This document shows, one piece after another, positions 55,744 through 64,000 of a DNA stretch of 64,000 bases. Source of the DNA: Venturia oleaginea (taxonomy: Eukaryota > Ascomycota > Dothideomycetes > Venturiales > Venturiaceae); NCBI GenBank assembly GCA_013176395.1, contig JABMLP010000013.1, positions 1-64,000 of the forward strand. The letters run 5' to 3'. Each line of letters opens with the position of its first letter. Position 1 is the first letter of the stretch. Below the pieces are notes generated by a model. The model was not told where the DNA came from. It ran no database searches and was given only the letters and a program-made list of their open reading frames with translations. Both the position numbers and the translations under genes were made by a program.

Positions 55744-57569
55744 GAGTGTGGACCCCAGATATGACCCACGAAAATCAAACCTCGACATGTGAGAACACTG
55801 CGCGCCGCCCACGTGCCACTGGCGTTTTAATAAACCCATCTAATAAATCCTCAGAATCCTCATCTTGCTCCTCCGAACTAGTCTCAACTATAATAACTTT
55901 GCGTTGGCGCCCCCGTTGCTTTTTTGCTTCAACGCGCGCCTCCTCCTCGCGGGCTATACGCAACACTTCCGTAGTCGAATAGACCGCAACACCCTCTAAT
56001 CGAACTCTTTTACCCTTTTAAGCCTTCTTCCACTTCCGCAAAAGTTTGGATTGCTCAGCTATTCGTTAGCTTGAATTGCAATGGTTGCATTTTGAGTTTC
56101 GCATAGGCGTGTCATACGCTCTGCATAGCGCCGTACCGGCGAAACAACGGCATGGCACTCGCGCAACGACTCTATGAACTTTTTATTTGATTTTGATAGT
56201 TCAACTACTTCTGGAGGAGAGCTCTGTAGTAAAGAGAGATCGAGAGTAGTTATTGCGCGTGGTGTAATTGGTTGTGGGGCCGGTATAGGTGAGTCTTTCG
56301 GAAGCCCTCTGAGTACTCGCATAAGAAGCGCAGGCCATAAGCCGGTGCCACGCCATCCACTAAGGAGATTTTCCTTGCTCATAGCCCTTTCGCGTGCACG
56401 AGAGAGTAATTCAATCCATTCTGAGCGTGGGATGCGCTGTGAACTGAGCCAGGAGATCGTATGCGTTTCGATAGTATGGGCCCGTTTAAACGCCGCAAAC
56501 ACGCCTACATCAAGCGGTTGTAGTATATGTGAGCAGTGAGGAGGCATAATTTGGAGATCAATATTATGCTCTATGCAGTAGGCAATAAAATCGCCCTGGA
56601 TATGACTTCCATGGCCATCCGCCACAAGTAAACGCTGGCGACCCGCAGCCCTCTCGCGGGTAAGAGGGTCGAAAACATTGATTAACCACGCCAACCCAAG
56701 GTTATTCGAGGTCCAGCCATTCTTTCTTGTTGCAAAGTGCCATACCAGAGGTGATGATTCATTGATCCATCGCGTATTAACGTCCTGGCCTTTGAATATC
56801 AGGAGCGGCGCCAGCGCTTCGCCTGCGGCATTGATGCACTCAATCACTGTTACCCACTCCTGTTTGCCTCCGATCACCTTGTACTTCTGTGTACTATCGA
56901 GGTGTACAAGCACCTTCAACGCCTGCTCTTCGCCAATACCAAATCCAGCCTCATCCATATTCCACATATGCGCAGGATCGTACTTATGCTCCTGGAGCAT
57001 CTCTCCGACTGCGTCAAACCAGCGTTTTACATGCTCGTATGTTGCCCCCTCGTTGCGTACATGCTCTAGCTGACGAGCATATACTCCTGCTATCTCAGGA
57101 TGTCTTTTTTGAAAGCGCTGGATCCATTTATCGTTGATAGTGAAGCGTGGGGTGGTAGGTAGGATAAGATGTGACGCGTGCGTGTCGAATATGAATTGCG
57201 AGCTCTTTGAGCAACGGGTTGGTAATATGAGTTCCAGTATTTGTGTATCGCTTAATCCAGCGTACAAGAGTATCTTCTTCCGCGATGGTAAGAATTTGGG
57301 TCATTTCGTGGCTGGTAGAGTTCGTCAAGCCGCCGTTGAGCCTGCGCTGTAGTGTTTTGTTATCAACTTGGAAGAACTTTGCAGCAGCCCTAATAGCCGA
57401 AAAGTCTTTATTTTGTAGTGCATAAATAACCTTTGATAGTTGAACTTCGTAATCCGGCGATTTTTTGGATGATTTTGAAGGCACTGGTGGGGATAACGCG
57501 TGTAGCATGCGCTTTGGAGGGATTTCGTGGGTCATATCTGGGGTTGGGTCATATCTGGGGTCCACACTC
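55744..57569 (-). mobile_element. Pogo/Fot1-type transposon with TIRs and TA duplication
   Basis: 1826 bp between TA dinucleotides (55742-55743 and 57570-57571). Terminal inverted repeats start GAGTGTGGACCCCAGATATG at both ends; the right one has an extra adjacent copy of GGGTCATATCTGGGG. Size and single transposase ORF fit a complete Fot1/pogo element, inserted between the two ORFs of the Harbinger-like element. Confidence 0.92.
56059..57565 (-). CDS. Pogo-type DDD transposase, one frameshift
   Basis: Frame 1 (57565-57128) holds the psq helix-turn-helix (FSAIRAAAKFFQVDNKTLQR) and the start of the CENP-B domain (ILTIAEEDTLVRWIKRYTNT). Near 57185 a single-base shift leads to frame 2 (to 56059) with TPRFTINDKWIQRFQKRHPE, then the catalytic block: WNMDEAGFGIG (Asp 1), RLLVADGHGSH (Asp 2) and HILQPLDVGVF (Asp 3 region), and a coiled C-terminal tail. 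All three catalytic Asp are intact. One base change would separate it from an open transposase; a sequencing error is possible. Confidence 0.9.
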
Positions 57570-58144
57570 TATTAGGAAGATTGCAGGAATTTGAGGTGGT
57601 GTTTGGACCCTAACGGCTGCAAGGCGGATCTTCAGCCTTACCTGTTGTCAAAATGGTCGTCTACTTCCCGCCCCTGTCCAGTAACCTCGTACTGATCGGA
57701 TTATAATGATTTTGAATGCGTTGCATTCAGCGTTTGCAGGGCTTCTTAATAAATAATATTTCGCCTAAAACGGTAAGGTGCTACTCACTCCAGCTAGCTC
57801 TTAAGTTGAGGTATTAGAATAGACCGTCCGGCGCTCGGATACTAGACCCTGGTAAAAACCCTGTTTTTTTCCCATATTTTACCACAACAGAATACACGTT
57901 ACTCCTAAGCTTATCGCTAGAGATTGCCCGAACAGAACTTAATACTGTTAAGTACTTAGAATTTTTATAACTTCCCGGTTGTTTTGAGCCTACAATCGCC
58001 TGAATTGAAGGTGGTGGCGTTGGTGTAGAAAGGATTGCATATAGATCTCAGTTCTTGTCCAAAAGTTGACCGGAATATATTCAAAAAACGTGTATTTACA
58101 ACCTTAACTCCGATTCTTGACAACAAACTTCGTAACTATACGTA
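57570..58144. other. Spacer inside the Harbinger-like element
   Basis: A+T-rich, no recognised gene. It separates the pogo insertion from the DDE ORF. Confidence 0.4.
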
Positions 58145-58976
58145 TTACTCTTCATCCACATCGCCCTCCTCTACATTGTCTATTCCAGACGACTCACTGA
58201 GCTCAGAATTGCCACTCTGCCACTCTGGAGGCTCACGGCGACGGCCTCTTTCCTGGAGAACTAGCTGATAAGTATCCCACATCTCCGTGGCTATTCTATC
58301 TCTCATTTTCGCGCATTTGACCTCCCATTGCAGTAGCGTTAATATCACTCCGAAACTCAGCTTGAGGAGCGCTATTCTGCTGAGCTACGGCTCTCTCGAC
58401 GAGTATCTCCTCATACAACTTCGCCGCCTCTGTGCCAGGCCTCGCATCTATGAGCTTCCTCCACTCCTTCTTCGGCTTGCCTCCATGGCCATTGATCAAC
58501 TAATGAACTGCGGATAGGGCGTATACAATCTTGGTTTGAGTCTTTAAGCTGAAGCCATCACGAGCTGCTCGGAATATCTGTAATCGGCTTTTCAGTACAC
58601 CGTACACCGTCTCCACCACGTTGCGAAGCTTCGCGTGTCGTAGATTGAACAACTCCTCTTTGTCCTGTGATTTCTTGTCGCCTTTTCTCCATTCTGCAAG
58701 ATGATAGCGAGGCCGTATGTACGGCGCAAGAAGTAAGCCACCATAGCCATCCTTTTTCGAGTATCCAGCATCTGCTAACCAAAACCTACCGCGAGGTGAA
58801 TTAATTACAGTACTAGGGCAAAAGTTTCTGTTGCAATATGGTGTAATATGGTGCAATATGGTGATATCTCCGGCGGCCTCAAGACCGACCGAGCCATCAG
58901 AACCTATTTCAGTACTTTCAATAGTGTATATATAGCCCTCATTTTCCACTCGGTTTGAGGGCATGCAGTCACTCAT
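58145..58976 (-). pseudogene. PIF/Harbinger-type DDE transposase, C-terminal half
   Basis: Reads RFWLADAGYSKKDGYGG (DDE Asp in the ADAGY motif), then LLAPYIRPRYH, and ELFNLRHAKLRNVVETVYGV with the catalytic Glu, typical of the DDE_Tnp_4 family. A TAG ends this frame at 58500-58502 and the tail continues as INGHGGKPKKEWRKLIDARP and, after a shift near 58330, MRDRIATEMWDTYQLVLQER. The N-terminal half with the first Asp is missing. It faces the Myb-like ORFs convergently, as in two-gene PIF/Harbinger elements. Confidence 0.8.
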
Positions 58977-59269
58977 TGAATCGATATCTTACCTCAGTTT
59001 ACCTCTCACATTTGGTGTTGTTCCAACTTCAGATAGTTATGAGCCCGGCTATCGCTTAGGGTCCCCAGATTATTCGAACTAAACCACTTCTGGCTTACCG
59101 CCTTTGTTTATTACTCCTCTTCAGGTCTAGCACCTCAACGTCTTTACCACTTTCGTGTTCTTTTCGTGGTTTACAGGTATTCTGCCCCGCCGTCTCCTCC
59201 GAGGGAAGTCAACGATCAATACCATTTATCTATCTTTTCAACCCCCATTGCTGTAGACCCTCCTACACA

Positions 59270-60631
59270 ATGCCTGCATCATCCACAAGAGTAATCAAGT
59301 CCTCTGAAGTTATCTTAGCATCTGCAAGAGACTGGGATGACTGGTTTGCTCGACATAAAGCCAATTTCTCCCGTGCTGGTATCTGGAAGTATGCCAATCC
59401 AGCATTATCTTCAGAACCCATCCTTCCCTCTGAACCTCAACCTCCAGTACCCTACGATGCAACAAGCAGAGCTAGCGGTATGGAGATGGATATCAGTATA
59501 GCAGATCTCTCCTCAGAGGATCGGGTGCTGTATAAGATGTTACAGGACGAGTACAGGGACAAGTGGAAGCTCTGGGCTCGAACCGATTCAAAACTTGAAG
59601 CTGGCATGGTTTCTATTGAAGAATCAATCTCCGCAGACTACGCTGGACTGCTAACAGATTGTTCTACAGCCTATCAGATGTTTAAGGCTTTGAAGGACAT
59701 GATAGCACCGACATCGAGAGCGAGGGAGTTTGAGATTCTTCGTGAATATCAAGCAGTTTGCAAGGGCCCCAAGGGCAGCGCAATTGAGGCTTGGTTGATG
59801 AAGTGGGACAAAGCATATCGCGATGCTAAGAGGGTGGAGTTACCTGAGGTGACAGGAGAGAGGCCGTTGTATGCCTTCCTTGAAGCTGTACATTCTTACG
59901 ACGCCAGCTGGGCTGCTTCTCAACGTCTTTCCATCACCAAGGCCGTGGTGAAGGGGGCTCCACCAACCACCATTCAACTTCTTATCGAGGAGTTTAACGC
60001 TGAGCGCTCCATCAACTCCTACTGGAAAGGATCAGCTCACACCTCCTTTCAGACAGCCACGCTCAACGGGAAGCAACCATCGCTACCAGGCAGTCAGTCA
60101 AAGCACCCATCTGTGTGTGTCTGTGGGGCAAGGGAGTGGTACAAGAATTGTCCATACTTGCACGCAGAAATTCGCAAACTAGGATGGAAGGAAGATGTCG
60201 ACATTGCAGCCAAAGTTGCTACTGCATTGAAGACGCCGTCAGTCAATCTAAGGAAGCATATGGAACAGTGGGCTTCTCGTCAGCGCTCTGAGTCCACGTC
60301 TGGAGATCAAGGAAGCAAGAAGTCAACAAACACTCCTGCAATTTCACTCACGACGAGGGTTACCCAGCCGAAAGCCTTTCCATCTTCTGCCGTCTCTTTT
60401 GTGACAGAAACGTCAACCAGCTATCAGAACAAGTGGTTTCTTGATAGTGGTTCCTCTGATCACATAACAAATAACGCATCGATCTTTTCACAGACCTCTG
60501 TAGCCACAAATGGCGAAGCAGTGATGTCTGGCACTGGATCAACAGCAATCGTTGCCCGGGGCAAGGTCTCTTTCTCAGTAGAGACTCCCACTGGCCAAGG
60601 CTCTGCTCATCTTGAGGGAGTTCTCTTCAGT
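59270..60631 (+). pseudogene. Second copia element: Gag and protease fragment
   Basis: The ORF from ATG 59270 carries a copia Gag (DWDDWFARHKANFSRAGIWK near the start, YQMFKALKDMIAPTSRAREF in the middle), a Cys-containing region CVCGAREWYKNCPYLH and the aspartic protease start KWFLDSGSSDHITNN. A PBS-like GTTATGAGCCCGG lies upstream at ~59037. The coding sequence ends where the DNA turns back on itself (loop 60575-60631). No integrase or RT follows. Confidence 0.85.
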
Positions 60632-60912
60632 GAAAGAGACCTTGCCCCGGGCAACGATTGCTGTTCATCCAGTGCCAGACATCACTGCTTCGCCATTTGT
60701 GGCTACAGAGGTCTGTGAAAAGATCGATGCGTTATTTGTTATGTGATCAGAGGAACCACTATCAAGAAACCACTTGTTCTGATAGCTGGTTGACGTTTCT
60801 GTCACAAAAGAGACGGCAGAAGATGGAAAGGCTTTCGGCTGGGTAACCCTCGTCGTGAGTGAAATTGCAGGAGTGTTTGTTGACTTCTTGCTTCCTTGAT
60901 CTCCAGACGTGG
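60294..60912. repeat. 281-bp inverted repeat with 57-bp loop
   Basis: The arms 60294-60574 and 60632-60912 are reverse complements of each other of equal length (281 bp), as far as I can read without mismatch except a few positions. The loop 60575-60631 is unique copia sequence. The right arm ends exactly where the Ty3 3' LTR begins (60913). Confidence 0.9.
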
Positions 60913-61116
60913 TGTCACGTTTGACCTTGGACTTGACTTGGAAGCATGACTTGAATTCTATGGGATGTGCGAAGTTGTAAGGATGAGGAGCTAACTAAGA
61001 GGTAGAGACGAGTCTAAGTACTTGCGACCAGTCTCGCGCTAGACCTGATCGAGCAGAACCACCACATTTAACTACATTTAACTGCATTCGAATACCAACA
61101 TAGTTCGATCATGACA
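60913..61116 (-). repeat. 3' LTR of the Ty3 element
   Basis: 204 bp; the minus strand starts TGTCATGATCGAAC and ends CCAAGGTCAAACGTGACA. The adjacent polypurine tract (minus strand CCTTGTTGGGGGGTAC) marks it as the 3' LTR. The element's 5' end lies beyond position 64000, so the target duplication cannot be checked. Confidence 0.85.
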
Positions 61117-61132
61117 GTACCCCCCAACAAGG
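61117..61132 (-). other. Polypurine tract of the Ty3 element
   Basis: TTGGGGGGTAC on the minus strand, directly upstream of the 3' LTR, the usual primer for plus-strand synthesis. Confidence 0.75.
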
Positions 61133-61200
61133 CCGAGGCGCAATGGTTCAAACTGAACTATTTGGCGAGGTGACTGACAAACTTGAAGCATGATCGAATC

Positions 61201-64000
61201 CTAACCAGGCCTGTACCCGGTTGGTTTTGGTTTTCTTGGATATCTCTGGTGAAATTCATCAACCGCGCTCTTTGCGTTGTGCAAGAATTGAAGGGGTTCC
61301 CATGTCGGTAAGTAATAGCCTTCCCATTTAACCTTGTAGTCAAATCTCTTCGTAGCTTTGTTGAATCGTGAATCAACGACTTCATCCAGGGTGTAGATTC
61401 CATCGTTTTCTTCAACATCGACGGGAGGAGGTTGCGAGTCATTCTGGTTTGGAAACATCCTGTCGGAAGGGGGGTAGGCAGGGAGCAGTAGATTTGTATG
61501 AAAGACGGGATGGCAATGCATAGAAGTAGGGAGCTCGAGTTTGTAAGCGTCGTGGTCTAGGGCTTGTAGAATCTTGAATTTGCCGGCGAACTTGCAGTCG
61601 AACTTTTTGGATGGGCGCGTGGTCTTGATATTCTTGAGGTTTAGCCAAACCCAGTCACCAACTTTGTAGTTTGGAGAACCAAGCCGATGTTTGTTCTTGA
61701 AATATTCGTAGGTAGCGCTGGCGTGGCGGATCTCGTTGTAGCAAATCATTCGCAAGGTTTGCCATGAAGTCAGCCATGGAATTAGCTTTTCGTGTCTCGG
61801 TAATTTCGTGGCGAGAGGCGTTACGGTCTGGTTGAATTGGCGCTTCCAATCCGGAGCGTGGATTCGTAGCCGTAGGCGGCGAAAAAATGGTGTGAGTTTT
61901 GTTGCATTGGAGGGTGTGTTGTTGATCACGAATTCGCAGAGTGGTTACCATTCGTCCCAATCATCTTGTTGATAATTGCAGTAAGCACGGATGTAGATTT
62001 CGACTTGGGCATTCGCTCGCTCGGTCCCGCCATCTATCTCGGGGTGGAAACTGGTAGAGAGGCGGATTCGGATTCCGAGGCGTTTGCAGAGTACTTTCCA
62101 GAGGATAGCAACGAATTGGGATCCTCGGTCGGAGATAATGATTCGAGGTAAGCCGTGGAGGCGGTAGACGTGTTGGAGAAAGAGTAAGGCGCATTCGCGG
62201 GCTTCTGGGAGTTTTTGGCAGGGGATAAGGTGCTTGATTTTGGTGAGGCGATCGACAATTACTAAGAGGCAGGTATTACCTCCTTTGCGTGTGGCAGGTA
62301 AATTGGTAATGAAGTCCATCTGGATGTCTTCCCATCTTCGTTGAGGGGCTTCGAGAGTGTTGAGGAGTCCTTGGTACATTAGGTTGCTCGGTTTTGCGCG
62401 TCGACAGGCGTCGCATCGTGAGACCCATTTGTCCGAGGTGGCGTGCATGCCATGCCAGTAGTAGGACTTGCGGAGTTTGAGGAAGTTGTTAGCTTTACCC
62501 GGGTGACCTGCGACATTAGAGTCGTGGTTCGCTTTCAGAATGTATGCTTGTAGTGTATCGTCTTGGGGAATAAATAGACACTTTTTATACCAAAGGCGGC
62601 CGTCGCGTTCTTCGCAGTCCTGCATCCGCAACGTTTGGTGGTGGGTTTTGCCGTCGCGTAGTTTTTTCAAGACTTCGCGTGGTTCTTTATCTTTAGTCAA
62701 CGCTCTAGCGTAGAGTTCTTCAAATTTGTCTTCGTCCCAAATAAGCTCTTCGTCGTCTGGGTCTTGCGAAGGGATGAATATGTCCGGAGGGGAGAACGGG
62801 GTGGTTGGGGTTTGTTCTTCAGCTTACTGCGTCATTGCTAGGTTTGTTCCATATATCGTTGAGGGGCTCAAGGGATTCGTCCCCGTCATTTTCGGAAGAG
62901 TCGCGGTAGTCTGGGCTTTTCTCGAAGCCTTGTGGAGAGGAGTGGTCACGAAGCGTAACTAGGCATAATGAAAGATTGTGGACTTGGAGCGCTAGTTCTT
63001 TTCGAATCTTAGGGTCAAGTGTGTGGGGTTTAAGCATAACCTGTGACTGGTGCTGGATACGCGGGTCGGATACGTTTGAGGGGAGGTCTTGGGAGCGGCG
63101 GGTCAAGGCGTCGGGTTTCGTAGTATCTTTTCCTGGTCTCCATTTGATTTCGAAGTGGAATTGGGAGAGGAATTCGGCCCAACGGGCTTGTCGGCGAGTG
63201 AGTTTTTTGGTTGACATGTAGTATTCGAGGTTTCGGTGGTCTGTAATAACTTCGATCGGGTCTTCAGTTCCTTCGAGCTCTTCTCGCCACTCTTCAAATG
63301 CGCGAATGATTGCTAGGAGTTCTTTGTCGTAGATTTCGTAATTACACTCCTGGGGTGTGAACTTGTGAGAGAAGAAGGCGACGGGGTGTAGCAAACCGTC
63401 ATTGCCGATTTGTGAGAGTACTCCAGCGCCTACCCAGTCGGAGGCGTCTGTTTCGACAATACACTTCTTTGTAGGGTCGAAATGTGCGAGGATTGGTGCG
63501 GAGATGAAGGCTTCTTGGAGTTTATCAAAAGCGGCGCGCTGTTTTGGGCCGAAGTAGAACGGCTTGTCTTTTTTCAGTAAGTCGGTAAGAGGTTTCGCGG
63601 TGGAGGAGTAATTGAAAATAAAACGGCGGTAGAAATTGGCAAAACCGAGGAAGGATTGGACGTCATGGCGAGTGGTACAGTATTGCCAATCAATGATTGT
63701 TTTGACTTTGTCCGGGTCCATCCGGATTCCGTGGTCTGTGATAATTAAACCGAGAAATTTGACTTCTGTCTGGTAGAATTCGCATTTGTCGATGTCGATG
63801 TTGAGTCCTGCTGCGTGCATTCGTTCGATAACCTGTCGCACTTGAATTTTATGCTCTTCGAGAGTTTCGCTGTAGATTAGGATGTCGTCGAGGTACGCGG
63901 TGCAGAAAACGTCGATGAAGTCTTTAAGTTGTTCGTTAATATACGACTGCCAGGTCGCCGGGGCATTGCAGAGGCCGAAGTTCATAACTAGAGATTCGAA
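61201..64000 (-). pseudogene. Ty3 chromoviral Pol: RT, RNase H, integrase, chromodomain (partial)
   Basis: Runs off the window. [19 protein letters not shown] and the active site [10 protein letters not shown]; RNase [19 protein letters not shown] and [12 protein letters not shown]; integrase: zinc finger HDSNVAGHPGKAN..CDACRRAKP and core residues MDFITNLPA, IISDRGSQF and GGTERANAQ; chromodomain at the C-terminus: YTLDEVVDSRFNKATKRFDY then KVKWEGYYLPTWEP. The chromodomain places it among chromoviruses. Two lesions: a frameshift near 62825 between RNase H and integrase and an in-frame TAA at 61945-61947 (after DEW, expected Leu). Otherwise well preserved. Confidence 0.95.

Noticed and set aside
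60658..60846. Separate 62-codon gene after the copia fragment
   Set aside because: It is the mirror image of the frame at 60360-60548, produced by the inverted repeat.

Overview
The window begins at a chromosome end: about 22 CCCTAA repeats run into unique sequence at position ~131. Short GT..AG introns (43-65 bp) with CTAAC-like branch sites, Mmm1, Rad14/XPA, a fungal P450 and a purine nucleoside permease, with a TTAGGG-type telomere and a wide set of fungal transposons, point to a filamentous ascomycete. A leotiomycete is the likeliest class, but that is an impression from protein style and not a computed placement.

Layout. 0-4 kb: telomere, a short-chain dehydrogenase (SDR), the ERMES gene mmm1 and a membrane-protein fragment. 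4-21 kb: nested mobile DNA made of a ~0.7 kb LTR family (LTR-A), a 1.6 kb non-autonomous element (here element X), a DIRS-like relic, a LINE fragment, two tandem-repeat arrays and a cytochrome P450 gene broken by an X copy. 21-38 kb: a gene relic, pogo and MULE transposase fragments, a complete Ty1/copia element with identical LTRs, a Tc1/mariner relic, a deaminase-like fragment and a full-length LINE (LINE1) with target-site duplications. 38-41 kb: a MITE and an intact NUP gene. 41-46 kb: a second LINE (LINE2) struck twice by solo LTRs. 46-51 kb: relics of a TPR-CHAT gene and a caspase-like gene lying head to head, then an intact rad14. 51-64 kb: a small hypothetical gene, a hAT remnant, a PIF/Harbinger-like pair of ORFs with a pogo element between them, a copia gag-protease fragment ending in a 281-bp inverted repeat, and the 3' part of a Ty3 chromoviral element running off the window.

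Intact host genes are few: SDR, mmm1, NUP, rad14 and possibly one small ORF. They do not form a pathway. The rest records successive insertions, and many of these can be ordered because target-site duplications (TSDs) are still readable. The most informative structures are (i) matching LTR/X halves and a split CCTCC duplication that imply an inversion inside 4.6-21 kb; (ii) element X, which shares both termini and the (CAAT)n tail with LINE1 and makes 12-15 bp TSDs; (iii) a copia leader carrying three 4-codon uORFs that copy the first four gag codons; (iv) the CHAT/caspase relic pair. I did not find a clearly novel intact multi-gene system.
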